From positions 1-47,472 of IMG/VR virus record IMGVR_UViG_3300020156_000039: a stretch of 47,472 nt of DNA. The stretch is one strand, 5' to 3'. Shown piece after piece: positions 9,146-17,401 of this stretch. The DNA comes from a virus. The position numbers and the translations under genes are program-made. Each line of letters opens with the position of its first letter. Positions within the stretch are counted from its first letter, which is position 1. The notes under the pieces were generated by a model that had not been told where the DNA came from, ran no database searches, and worked only from the letters and a program-made list of their open reading frames with translations.

Positions 9146-10429
9146 TTAGCCTGAGATAGTTGCCCAGCCATCGACTGGGTTGTAAATTTGCAGATAGTGG
9201 CGCAGGACCGCAGTGATCTCGCCGCCGCCTCGTCCGCGAATCCCGGTAAGCACTGCTCCAGCAGGGGCAAGGTAATCGCCAGCAGCGTTTACGTCTTCAA
9301 TCCACGCTGCGGATGTTCGCCGAAATGTTATAGCGCCTACAGCACCATTTGCATAAGATGCCGCCCGAGCTTCGATTCGAGCATTAATCGCACTGTATGC
9401 AGAAGTCGACCCCCATGCGGCCCAAACTGGACCATAAGGTGAACCATTCTCATACATAAATGCCCCATCACCACCGACATTGATTCTGTCGTCCGTGACT
9501 ATGGCGGCTGCAAAAGTTTGAGTCCCGCCCCAAACATTCGATGCGGCTTTATTTACTGGCGTATAACCGTAAATAGCGTTCAATTTCGCGGCAGTTAGAT
9601 TCCCGGCATGGAAAACATCTTGACCGTGAAACTGAAAAATTCCATCGCCTGCCGCTAAATTGAGTCTAAGTGGAACCGTTCCAGCATAAGTGCCGTCGGC
9701 ATCTGCATCCTGCAGTAGATAGAGGTCGCCGCTGTTGAGTCCAAAGAAAAACGCTGCTACGCCAGTCGCCGAGGTATCTTTGAAATAAATTGACGGGGCT
9801 GTGCCTGAAATAGCAAAGGCTCGATTCCAATTATTGGAGCCAGTGATTTCCAAGTTTGTTGCGGTGTCACCAGCTTTGTTGACTGGTGTGTAACCTAGTC
9901 GGTCTAGAATTGCCGTGTAATACGCTGGCAACTGACCACCGAGTCGAGATGCATCATATGCTTTAGCTGCTGGATTACCTGTCAGATATGGCAAATCGAT
10001 AAGTCGAATCCAGGCACCCCAAACCTCTGCATTGTCTCGGATTCGCCGATAGGCTGATGTGCCATTCGCACGAGTCCAAGTTTGGATAATATACGCATTG
10101 CCAAGGTTTTCGACAAGGATAGTGCCGGCACTGGCCTCAGGCGACTCAAGAACAGCTCCACTCGTCGTGTAATACCAGCCACTGTCAATAGCCTCGTTCA
10201 ATGAGTGGTCCGCGCCGGCGATTTCTACGCCAGTTGTACTTAATCGATTCGGCAGCGTGTAAAGCTCTGCGATCTGGTCTGCGTTCAGAATTTCATAGCC
10301 ACCCATGACGATGCCGTCAAAGAGTCGCAAATTATTCTTCTCGCTGTTGACTGCGAGCAGGCCGGCCAGACCGATTACCTGATCCAGTTCGACCGTATTG
10401 CCTCTGATTTTTTGACGACGTTCAGCCAT
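9146..10429 (-). CDS. Tail fibre protein with pyocin-knob domain, 427 aa
   Basis: Residues about 60-145 carry the pattern of the pyocin knob fold: an SGWYYTTSG turn, then QTWTRANGTSAYRRI and WGAWIRL. This small domain is found in R-pyocin and phage fibres. Two repeats of the form GYTPVNKA follow (near residues 179 and 290), typical of repeated fibre shafts. The C-terminal quarter is Gly/Ala-rich and likely the receptor-binding tip. The ATG at 10429 has AAGGAT upstream. The gene sits between the large tail protein and its likely accessory protein. It probably sets host range. Confidence 0.85.
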   Translation of the reverse strand: MAERRQKIRGNTVELDQVIGLAGLLAVNSEKNNLRLFDGIVMGGYEILNADQIAELYTLPNRLSTTGVEIAGADHSLNEAIDSGWYYTTSGAVLESPEASAGTILVENLGNAYIIQTWTRANGTSAYRRIRDNAEVWGAWIRLIDLPYLTGNPAAKAYDASRLGGQLPAYYTAILDRLGYTPVNKAGDTATNLEITGSNNWNRAFAISGTAPSIYFKDTSATGVAAFFFGLNSGDLYLLQDADADGTYAGTVPLRLNLAAGDGIFQFHGQDVFHAGNLTAAKLNAIYGYTPVNKAASNVWGGTQTFAAAIVTDDRINVGGDGAFMYENGSPYGPVWAAWGSTSAYSAINARIEARAASYANGAVGAITFRRTSAAWIEDVNAAGDYLAPAGAVLTGIRGRGGGEITAVLRHYLQIYNPVDGWATISG

Positions 10430-10444
10430 CTTCTTATCCTTGAA

Positions 10445-12115
10445 TCAGCTAATGTTCCCACTGTAGGAAACGGAGAGGTCCATTGAGTTCACTCGGAAGA
10501 ACTCATCTGCTTCAGTCGCGATGAATCGCAATCTGTAGTAAAGAGCCGGCGCCAATATGACCCAAAGGTCAGAACGCCGATTCTGTCGAACAAGTTCTGC
10601 GTCGAATACGTATTGATCCGACTCATCTTCATCGAGATTAATCAAGTCAGTAATAACTTGCAATCGATAGTTTGTAACTTCTTCGCCGTGAACGATGAGT
10701 CCTTCATCGACTGCGGTAAACACTGCGTCTGTGATTAACCCTTCGTCCACAATGTCGAAGACTGCATCGGCGATTCCAGCCTCGTCGAAATACGTGATGC
10801 CAATCGTTCCAAATGGAATCAACCGATTAATCAGTATCTCGTTGAGTTCCTGCACCACATCCGAGTGCGGCACTAGATTCTCAGCACGAATCCAGCCAAT
10901 GGTAATCTCTGATGAAAGCCCGATATATGTTCCCGGGCTGTCGGGGTCTTCGCGATTCTTCCGACTGTCGAGTGACGAAAGGAAAAAGCTAGTGACTCCA
11001 CGAGAGTTTGCATAGGCAAGTTGCCCACGTGTTTGCCCGTACGTGAAGAATCCGATATGCGGCTCACTGAAGATTCCCCAACGGTCGAGCATAATATCGA
11101 GAGCGAATGTCTCGCTAAATGCTGCGGTACTAGGACGCATCGCCAAATAGAGTCGATTATCGTTGATCGAATACCACGCATGGCCCGCTTCAGTCGGCTT
11201 GTTCCGCAGATACTCACGCAGGAACTCATTGAAGAGTGGCGTGATCGGCTGCGGCTGACTCAGGTTGTTGAACATAAAGAGTCCAAGCCGAGTGAGAATG
11301 ATGTAGTCGTCATCTGGCATCCGCGTGATAGCGAAGGCGCTAGTCGGCAAAGCTTGAGTCGACAAGTTCCAAAAACGAAACACACTGTCGCCGCCGATGA
11401 ACTCACACACGAGCGCGCCTGTCGTGGTCCACACAATCGCGCCCTGCGAAGTCGCAGTCAATGCAATCGGTGTTCCACTGATTCGTTCCGCAATGACCTG
11501 AAAACCAGCGCCACCGAGTGCAGGAGTCAGGTTTTTCGGCGCGTTCGCCGCACTCCAAAAGAATAACGTCTCGGTGATATACACCATACGGCCGTTGGTT
11601 TCGGCGATTGCGATGACAGGGGACGAGTCTTCAGTGAATCCCGGCACGGTGGTGCTGGTGAGACGCGTATAGGTGGGCGGGTCGACGGTGAGATCGACTT
11701 CGAAGACTCCGTGATTCCAGGCGCACGCGTAAGGCTTTCCACCAAGATACGCCGTAGTCCAGCGACGAAAATCGTAAGGAACATCCGCAAGTTCAGCCTC
11801 CACCAGAGTCGCAAGCGTCGTAACTTCATCCCACTCACCTACGGGAGAGCCGGGACTCGACGGGATCATCCGCCAAATCTTGCCCTCAACCGCAACGTGC
11901 GTGGCATCTTCGAGATCGAGAGTCTGTACCATTGAAGGCGCAAGGCCAAGCGAAGCACTACCGGCGATCAATCGACTCGCATAAGCACTATAAACGCCAG
12001 AAGCGTCCCAAGCGAAATTGCTTCCGCCGAGAACGCCGATTCTTCCGGATTTGCGGTAATCGACTGCGGGCTGATAAGACTCAAGCCCGGCGATTCCAAT
12101 ATTTGTTGTCGGCAT
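10445..12115 (-). CDS. Large tail tube or nozzle protein, likely beta-propeller, 556 aa
   Basis: The sequence is almost wholly beta-strand in pattern, with spaced W, Y and F residues, and repeated blocks such as VYITETLFFWSAA, AIVWTTTGALVCEF and IILTRLGLFMFN. This fits the propeller-like tail proteins of podoviruses (T7 gp12 nozzle or P22 gp10-type stabilisation protein). Near residues 455-480 two copies of a short acidic repeat, DAVF.(I/T)VDEGLI, are seen. ATG at 12115 with AGAGGTAA upstream. It lies between a 184-aa gene and the fibre gene, as expected for the part that carries the fibres. Confidence 0.65.
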   Translation of the reverse strand: MPTTNIGIAGLESYQPAVDYRKSGRIGVLGGSNFAWDASGVYSAYASRLIAGSASLGLAPSMVQTLDLEDATHVAVEGKIWRMIPSSPGSPVGEWDEVTTLATLVEAELADVPYDFRRWTTAYLGGKPYACAWNHGVFEVDLTVDPPTYTRLTSTTVPGFTEDSSPVIAIAETNGRMVYITETLFFWSAANAPKNLTPALGGAGFQVIAERISGTPIALTATSQGAIVWTTTGALVCEFIGGDSVFRFWNLSTQALPTSAFAITRMPDDDYIILTRLGLFMFNNLSQPQPITPLFNEFLREYLRNKPTEAGHAWYSINDNRLYLAMRPSTAAFSETFALDIMLDRWGIFSEPHIGFFTYGQTRGQLAYANSRGVTSFFLSSLDSRKNREDPDSPGTYIGLSSEITIGWIRAENLVPHSDVVQELNEILINRLIPFGTIGITYFDEAGIADAVFDIVDEGLITDAVFTAVDEGLIVHGEEVTNYRLQVITDLINLDEDESDQYVFDAELVRQNRRSDLWVILAPALYYRLRFIATEADEFFRVNSMDLSVSYSGNIS

Positions 12116-12125
12116 CGCTTACCTC

Positions 12126-12680
12126 TTATTCCGTAACTTGATAGAATCCCGAAGCCGTGATCCAAGCATTGTCAAGAATGTTTGCATCAGAGACACTCGA
12201 AGTCTGGGCATCATATGCTTGGCGAAGACTCATTGCTTTCCCGTCAAGATAACCAAGCCCGAGTAGCCTCAGCACACGATTTGTGGGCAAAGCGAATCCT
12301 TGATAATGCCCAATCGCCATATTCAACGGCGTCCCATTGACAGGGAATGGCAGGTCCGCGATGTAAGCTGTGCCTGCCGATGTGCCCTTCGAACTGATTC
12401 GAAGCGAAAACTCGACCAGCACCAAGGAACCTATTTTTTGATAAGCCCCAGTTTGAGCGGTATACGTGACTCCGATGTCACCGTCGAGAGCACCAAAAAC
12501 CAGACGCGGTGCCCAAGTACCATATTGAATCGAGGCTGCCGCTTGTTCAGCGGACGCTTCTTCGAGGCTCGTGAATCGAGCCTCGATCTCTTGAGCGTAC
12601 TCAATGAGGTCGCGGACCAACATCGCTTGCGTATAGTCTTTCGACTGCCGAAATTTGAGACGAAGGTCCGCGAGACTCAT
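12126..12680 (-). CDS. Conserved-looking protein of the tail module, 184 aa
   Basis: The N-terminal 45 residues form a charged helix (residues 3-42, with a coiled-coil look). The rest is beta-rich, including the stretch YTAQTGAYQKIGSLVLVEFS, a strand-rich pattern often seen in short phage fibre or tail-tip head domains. This suggests a trimeric helical stalk with a beta head, but I do not recognise the family. ATG at 12680 with TAAGGAGTGAATCA upstream. It starts 12 nt past the stop of the tail lysozyme gene. Confidence 0.5.
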   Translation of the reverse strand: MSLADLRLKFRQSKDYTQAMLVRDLIEYAQEIEARFTSLEEASAEQAAASIQYGTWAPRLVFGALDGDIGVTYTAQTGAYQKIGSLVLVEFSLRISSKGTSAGTAYIADLPFPVNGTPLNMAIGHYQGFALPTNRVLRLLGLGYLDGKAMSLRQAYDAQTSSVSDANILDNAWITASGFYQVTE

Positions 12681-12691
12681 TGATTCACTCC

Positions 12692-14455
12692 TTAGTAAAG
12701 GCCTACACCACCGCTATTAACCGCGTCGGCAAAGTCGCCACCCTTGCCATACTCAGACTGACCGCGGTCATTAAGATTCCCAGTTGTGGCTGGGCTATAA
12801 CCAGTACCGCCACCTTTGCCAGGTGCGTTAGGGAAATCATTGATTCCCCAGCCGCCTTTCGGCATTCCTGCACGCTTGTCAGGGCTACCGCCGAATAGAT
12901 TCCCAAGTCCTCCGAAGAAGCTGTCCATGGCTCGCCCGACTCCACCAGCAAGGCCAGCGGCCTCTTCTTCTTCGGTTAGCGACTGCTTCGTGGCTGGGGT
13001 GCCAGTGACAGCTTGATTCAAGCCTTGCCCCAAAAGCCCGCCAACCACAGCGCCCACAGGACCAGCGAAATAACCACCGAGCATAGCTCCAGCGAATCCA
13101 CCAAATGTGGTGTCGGCTTCCATGAAGCCCTTGATACCGCCGCTTGTGGTTTGTGCTTGCGCTTGTGCACCGGCCGCCACCTCTTGACTCGTCTGTGGAT
13201 TCGGTTTGCCATCCAAGGCTCCGAATGCTCCGCGAACATCACCGTTGTTCAATGCTTTGCCAGCTTGACTCAGATCAGAAGTCATACCAGAAATAGCATT
13301 GGTGATGCCCGAGAACATCGTCTCCATTGGACCCATAGCCTTACCAGCCGGGGTTGACGCAGGAGTCGACGCAACTTGCACCGGCGCTGTAGCAAACGAT
13401 CTCGTCGGTGCTGCCGCTGGAGTCGAAGCTGGCTGCGTCGTCACCATCGGATCGGTATACGCAACTTCCGGGCGAGTCATTGTAAACGCTTCCGGCGTAG
13501 TCGTTGCCGCCGGTGCCGCAAAAGCTGCCAGTGCCTCAACCGCCGTTTGTGTCGGAGCTGGAGTCAATCCTAGCGCAGCCGCCAATGACGTATTCGGCGT
13601 TGTCGTCGTAGCCAGAGCAGGGGCAAACCGCTCCATATCGAATCCAGCAACTTCCGGCGCCGGGGCATCCATCATCGCCACTGACATTGATGGCGCCGGA
13701 GCCGGCGCACCGAATCGCGAAACGTCAAAGCTGGCATTCGGCGTTGGGGCGCTGATTGCCGGACCGAATCGACTCATGTCGAACGATGCAACTTCCGCAG
13801 GTGCGGTTGCCGCCGGTTGAATGGCATCGGGACGAGCCATCGGAGTCGGTCCGGGCCTTGCAGCAGGAGCAGGGCCAATTTCCGGAGTCGCAGCAAACGC
13901 CATCAACTGTGCGCCAGTCAGACTCTTGCCGGCAATCGAATCCGTTGCAGCTTCAATAGCCGCCATCGCATCCGGCGGTTGCGCGACATTCGGATTCTTT
14001 GCAGCGGCAACGTGAGCCTTAGCAAGTTTGTCGGCATATTGAGTCCGAAGCTCAAGCTTCTCGTACTGCTTTGCCGGCACCTCGTACTGCTTCGTCCATG
14101 TGCGGACTGCTTGCGCACGAGTGATATCCGGATTCCGCAAACGGTCAGCCACATTTCTGTGCGTCGTCTGTAACTCATGGACGATGTAGTCGACCTGAGT
14201 CTTGTACGACTTGTAATCGGCCCTGTTCTTCGCGGCGAAGTCTTTCAGACCATCAAGCCGTTCCGAGTGCCACTGGCCGATTCCAAAAGACCCACCATTC
14301 GGATCCTCTGGGTTGTGCGCGCTGGTATCAAGGCCGAGTCCAGACTCACCGGCAAGCGAGCCGAGCGCGCCATAAGCGGCTTCACGACCGATTCCAATCG
14401 AACCGAGAGCGGAGACCGCGTAGCCAACTTTATCATTCAGACTAAGCGACTTCAC
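12692..14455 (-). CDS. Tail-associated lysozyme with long linker, 587 aa
   Basis: GTG start at 14455, supported by TAAGGAGG nine bases upstream. Residues 8-130 resemble the phage tail lysozyme domain: GSLAGESGLGLD, with Glu37 the likely catalytic acid, then GGSFGIGQWHSERL. A long Ala/Pro/Thr linker (about 165-380) contains three spaced copies of FD(M/V)(S/E)RF. Residues 450-490 are a Gly-rich hydrophobic zipper that may insert in membrane. Such a protein would make a local hole in peptidoglycan during DNA entry rather than lyse the cell. It overlaps the holin candidate by 14 nt. Confidence 0.8.
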   Translation of the reverse strand: MKSLSLNDKVGYAVSALGSIGIGREAAYGALGSLAGESGLGLDTSAHNPEDPNGGSFGIGQWHSERLDGLKDFAAKNRADYKSYKTQVDYIVHELQTTHRNVADRLRNPDITRAQAVRTWTKQYEVPAKQYEKLELRTQYADKLAKAHVAAAKNPNVAQPPDAMAAIEAATDSIAGKSLTGAQLMAFAATPEIGPAPAARPGPTPMARPDAIQPAATAPAEVASFDMSRFGPAISAPTPNASFDVSRFGAPAPAPSMSVAMMDAPAPEVAGFDMERFAPALATTTTPNTSLAAALGLTPAPTQTAVEALAAFAAPAATTTPEAFTMTRPEVAYTDPMVTTQPASTPAAAPTRSFATAPVQVASTPASTPAGKAMGPMETMFSGITNAISGMTSDLSQAGKALNNGDVRGAFGALDGKPNPQTSQEVAAGAQAQAQTTSGGIKGFMEADTTFGGFAGAMLGGYFAGPVGAVVGGLLGQGLNQAVTGTPATKQSLTEEEEAAGLAGGVGRAMDSFFGGLGNLFGGSPDKRAGMPKGGWGINDFPNAPGKGGGTGYSPATTGNLNDRGQSEYGKGGDFADAVNSGGVGLY

Positions 14456-14714
14456 TTGTAGCCTCCTTAACCTCGTGGGCGAGTTCAGTTAGCCGCGCGA
14501 GTCGATTAATCTCTAGCGCTTGCTGCTGAAGTTTGAAATTTCGATTCCCGTTCCAGACCGTATAGGCTAGACCGCAGATCGCCGACATTGCACCAAGTGC
14601 CGAGAAGATCAGGAGCATAGCTGACTCCATTGTATATGCTGCTGGCGCCGAGCAAGATGTGACGATTCCACCGCCGTACATTGCGGTGCTGCCAAGCAAC
14701 TCATTCTTCTCCAT
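14442..14714 (-). CDS. Putative holin, 90 aa
   Basis: The protein is small. One or two weak hydrophobic segments are seen: a short Gly/Ala-rich stretch near residues 12-28 and a clear membrane span at about 30-51. A charged helix follows, rich in Gln, Arg and Glu. This layout resembles HP1-type phage holins (class II). Start ATG at 14714 behind CTGGAGTC, a modest ribosome site. It is first in its transcript, after the terminator that closes the endolysin-spanin group, so it may be expressed separately from the endolysin. A tail-related membrane protein is the alternative. Confidence 0.55.
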   Translation of the reverse strand: MEKNELLGSTAMYGGGIVTSCSAPAAYTMESAMLLIFSALGAMSAICGLAYTVWNGNRNFKLQQQALEINRLARLTELAHEVKEATSEVA

Positions 14715-14823
14715 CAGTGACTCCAGTCTGATTTTTAGCTTCCGGAATTTGCGTCTTGGCTTAGTCTAGGTGATCCCGAAAAGCCATCGCAGTCAAGCGC
14801 GTTTTATGCGCCAGATAAAAGAA

Positions 14824-14849
14824 AGGCGAGTCGTTGTTACGACTCGCCT
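14824..14849 (-). terminator. Terminator after the spanin genes
   Basis: A 10-bp inverted repeat, AGGCGAGTCG (14824-14833) and CGACTCGCCT (14840-14849), has loop TTGTTA. On the leftward strand it is followed by TTCTTTTATC. The stop codon of the outer spanin (14837-14839) lies in the loop. It would end the capsid-to-lysis transcript or part of it. No convincing promoter was found between here and the holin candidate. Confidence 0.75.
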
Positions 14850-15058
14850 CCACACTTAAACTCTTTGACACGCCCCTGATTGCGTGCGATTCCGACTGCA
14901 GCATTCCGATCATTCTTGACCAAATAAGCATTAGTCGTCTGCAGAGTCGGAATGTCGATTAGCACATCACAGGGTGTAACAAGTTGAGTCGTCGTGCAAC
15001 TAGCAACCGCCAAGGATATCGCAGAGAGCAGCGTCATCCGCATTAAAGACTTCTTCAT
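14837..15058 (-). CDS. Outer-membrane lipoprotein, o-spanin (Rz1-like) candidate, 73 aa
   Basis: ATG at 15058 with AAAGGTGG nine bases upstream. The alternative GTG at 15073 lies inside that ribosome site. The N-terminus is a classic lipoprotein signal: basic MKKSLMRM, a hydrophobic core, then lipobox LAVASC with the acylated Cys. The mature part is about 53 aa. Its start overlaps the end of the inner-membrane gene (15000-15215) in another frame, the usual arrangement of Rz/Rz1 pairs, directly after the endolysin. Unlike many Rz1 proteins it is not proline-rich. Confidence 0.75.
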   Translation of the reverse strand: MKKSLMRMTLLSAISLAVASCTTTQLVTPCDVLIDIPTLQTTNAYLVKNDRNAAVGIARNQGRVKEFKCGGES

Positions 15059-15215
15059 CGACTTGTTTCCCACCTTTGAGAATCACAATTTTGTCTGCCG
15101 CAGTACGAGCTGCGACAGTTTCTTTGTGGTGTTTGACTCCCCAGACGAAGCCAACGCCGAGAGAGATAATGGCTGCCGCGACAGCCATCGCCCCGAGTTT
15201 GAGGTAGCTAAGCAT
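15000..15215 (-). CDS. Inner-membrane protein, i-spanin (Rz-like) candidate, 71 aa
   Basis: One N-terminal membrane span (about residues 7-26, GAMAVAAAIISLGVGFVWG) is followed by a short charged periplasmic part. It overlaps the endolysin gene by 8 nt and the lipoprotein gene by 59 nt. By position it is the i-spanin partner, but at 71 aa it is much shorter than typical Rz (about 150 aa) and lacks a long coiled coil. It might instead be an accessory membrane protein. Ribosome site weak (AGAGG). Confidence 0.6.
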   Translation of the reverse strand: MLSYLKLGAMAVAAAIISLGVGFVWGVKHHKETVAARTAADKIVILKGGKQVDEEVFNADDAALCDILGGC

Positions 15216-16071
15216 GATTCAGCTTTAGCCTCTGATAGAAGGTGTAGCCGGCGATGCCGACTCCCACGATCATCGCAGCGCCCAGTGCATAACTGAGAAC
15301 GCTGTTGCCCTGCACGGCACTGACGAGTCCCGTAACGGCGACAAGCAAGCCCGCAAGACCTTCCGGCTTCTGCACGATCGAAGGGATCGTGACTTGCGAC
15401 GAGTCGTCCGTCTTCGCAACAGCCTCGGTCTCGACCTGCTGCGGAACCTTCGGCATCGAAATGGATGCGCCGGAGTTAACCATCTTCAGCGCGGTGCCAA
15501 CGACTCCAGGAACCGTAGCCCACTCGCCCTTAGGATCAACGCCGGTAACACGAATCGTCCAGCCACGACCGTTCGAGGCAAAGCCCTTCTTGCCCTTGAG
15601 GCTGCGCATGAATCGCATCCGCTCAGCACAGAATGCACGAATCAATTCACGCGTGCCGCCGGGGTAACGGCTAATCGCATTGAGGGTCTGCGTGCCGATG
15701 TTGCCGTCGATAGCAAGCGGAGTACCGTCTGCATTCGTGAGTCCAGTCTCCTTGAGCACCTTCTGCAACATACGGATCGTGCGGTTCGCCCCGGAGGTAA
15801 CATTCGAGTCGAACAGCGCGTAATCGAGACCGGCAGGCAGTTCGTCGCCACGAATCGTGTGCCAGTACTCTTTGGCGTAGATGTCGTAGGCTTCACGCTT
15901 CGTGAGCTTCCGAACATCTTCGACGGTGACTGCGTGACCACGCCAAGCCGACAGAGTCTTCTGCGTGATGCCCATATTCGTGGCACCACCGGCATCCGTC
16001 TTGGGCCGATTCACAAAGCCCTTCTCGTGACCGAAGACAAGTTCGATACACGTATCGCGATTCTGTTGCAT
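15208..16071 (-). CDS. Endolysin, GH108-type muramidase with C-terminal membrane anchor, 287 aa
   Basis: Residues 8-95 match glycoside hydrolase family 108: HEKGFVNRPKTDAGGATNMG, with Glu16 the expected catalytic acid. This is followed by a peptidoglycan-binding domain (about 95-185), the usual order in this family. Unusually, residues 235-285 add two hydrophobic segments ending in YQRLKLNHA. They suggest a membrane-held form controlled by holin or by membrane depolarisation. ATG at 16071 with TAAGGAG upstream. It overlaps the next gene by 8 nt. Confidence 0.9.
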   Translation of the reverse strand: MQQNRDTCIELVFGHEKGFVNRPKTDAGGATNMGITQKTLSAWRGHAVTVEDVRKLTKREAYDIYAKEYWHTIRGDELPAGLDYALFDSNVTSGANRTIRMLQKVLKETGLTNADGTPLAIDGNIGTQTLNAISRYPGGTRELIRAFCAERMRFMRSLKGKKGFASNGRGWTIRVTGVDPKGEWATVPGVVGTALKMVNSGASISMPKVPQQVETEAVAKTDDSSQVTIPSIVQKPEGLAGLLVAVTGLVSAVQGNSVLSYALGAAMIVGVGIAGYTFYQRLKLNHA

Positions 16072-16082
16072 GCTGGCTCTCC

Positions 16083-16769
16083 TTAGCTCGAAGCTTCGCT
16101 GTTCCAGATCGACGTGCGCATCGATTCAAATGCGCTGTATGCCAATCTGGTTCGTTCCATCTCACCAAGGCGCTTCCACGTCTTGGCTCTGACTCCCTCC
16201 TTGATGGTATCTCCCCAGCGCTGCAGAACCCAATTGGTTTCGAGTTCCAGCTGCGACTCAGTGGGAGCACCGCCGCCGATCAGGACGTATTCGTCCGCGT
16301 TCGGATCGAATCTGATTGTTCTCGCATCCGTGCCAGTCTTTGGCTTATACGCAAGTATGCGAGGGAACATGTGGTAGGAAATCTTCCCTGTCCAGCCGGA
16401 CGCGACTCCATGCATCGCGATCGTAGGGCCGCTTCGATACCAATACTTATCTGCATGAGGCTCGAAGGATTCCTTAAGGGCGATTCGCGGGTTTCGCCGG
16501 TCAAGGTAGATTCCGATATCGTTGATGAAAATTGCTTCAACATCTTGAAAACGCGTATTCGATGGAATCGACCAAAGATACGTTCCCTCGGTTGTGATGG
16601 CGAGTTCGTCTTCATAACGATTCGCATCGTACAATACCGGCGCATTCACTGCAGGACGGAAGTGTACATCGCGGATCGTTTGATTCGTATACGAAACGAT
16701 TGTGGCCTTCATATCTGGCCGCAAAAGTTCCATGACGATATCGTCAACCAACTGAGAGAACGTAGTCAT
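16083..16769 (-). CDS. Head-tail adaptor (tail tubular A / gp11-like), 228 aa
   Basis: Predicted N-terminal helices (MTTFSQLVDDIVMELLRPDM) carry the pattern of a short helical bundle. A beta region follows (YLWSIPSNTRFQDVEAIFI), then a C-terminal helix with WVLQRWGDTIKEGVRAKTWK. This is the layout of T7 gp11 / P22 gp4-type adaptor proteins that join portal to tail. ATG at 16769 with TAAGGAT upstream. The position after the capsid gene agrees. Confidence 0.75.
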   Translation of the reverse strand: MTTFSQLVDDIVMELLRPDMKATIVSYTNQTIRDVHFRPAVNAPVLYDANRYEDELAITTEGTYLWSIPSNTRFQDVEAIFINDIGIYLDRRNPRIALKESFEPHADKYWYRSGPTIAMHGVASGWTGKISYHMFPRILAYKPKTGTDARTIRFDPNADEYVLIGGGAPTESQLELETNWVLQRWGDTIKEGVRAKTWKRLGEMERTRLAYSAFESMRTSIWNSEASS

Positions 16770-16781
16770 TGGAGTCGATCC

Positions 16782-17231
16782 TTACGAATTGCCGCCGTTA
16801 TTGCCGGCGCCGAGATTCATCTTCGAAATGTCGAACGTTGGTTTCGGAGCACTGGGGGTCGGATTCAGACCGCCGGCGCTCTGGCCAGGCTTGGACGACA
16901 GATCATTGATTCGCTGTACGTCCTTCGCGGTCAGAATGTCACTGGCATTCATCGCGCCGCGAACGACAGAAGTGTCAGAACCATCGACCGAGGGCGATGG
17001 AGTCTGACTTTCGAGCACGGACCGTTCGGACTGCGCACGAGCTTCTTCATTAACTTCGACGATCTGAATCGCCTCGCGCTTGGGGAACTTCGGGTCGTTC
17101 ACCAGCTTGAGGAATTCTTCGCGGTCGGCGTTCGTCGTGAGTCGGAGATAGTTCTTCTTGAACTCGAAGCGGCCGATCCGATACCGGCGGTACTTCTTGT
17201 GGAAGAATACGGAAGTTCTTTCGTCAGCCAT
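16782..17231 (-). CDS. Hypothetical structural-block protein, 149 aa
   Basis: The ATG at 17231 is chosen because AAAGGAG lies just upstream. The longer frame back to 17306 would run through the capsid terminator hairpin. Residues 5-60 are basic and beta-rich (FFHKKYRRYRIGRFEFKKNY). They resemble short capsid-decoration or head-completion domains, but I do not recognise the family. The C-terminal third is low-complexity Gly/Pro/Ser/Asn with FDISKMNLG near the end. Confidence 0.5.
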   Translation of the reverse strand: MADERTSVFFHKKYRRYRIGRFEFKKNYLRLTTNADREEFLKLVNDPKFPKREAIQIVEVNEEARAQSERSVLESQTPSPSVDGSDTSVVRGAMNASDILTAKDVQRINDLSSKPGQSAGGLNPTPSAPKPTFDISKMNLGAGNNGGNS

Positions 17232-17274
17232 GATAGTCTCCTTTGCTGGCCCTACGTTTGAGTCCCCTACAAAT

Positions 17275-17328
17275 AAAAAAGGCGCCCTAGAGACCGGAAC
17301 CAGCAAGTAACGGAATCTCTAGGGCGCC
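17275..17328 (-). terminator. Strong intrinsic terminator after the major capsid gene
   Basis: A perfect 13-bp inverted repeat, GGCGCCCTAGAGA (17281-17293) and TCTCTAGGGCGCC (17316-17328), is followed on the leftward strand by TTTTTTATTT (17271-17280). It lies 73 nt past the capsid stop. It would make the capsid message short and abundant and pass only read-through to the adaptor and lysis genes. Confidence 0.92.
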
Positions 17329-17401
17329 CGAGAGTCGGACTATGGGGGCGTCTGCCATTTACCGGGAGGTGAGGACTGACAGACTAGTCCGACTCAAATC
17401 A

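Noticed and set aside
13299-13820. Val/Ala/Gly-rich rightward frame of 173 codons
   Set aside because: It is the antisense image of the Ala/Pro/Thr linker of the tail lysozyme. Low complexity comes from that linker.
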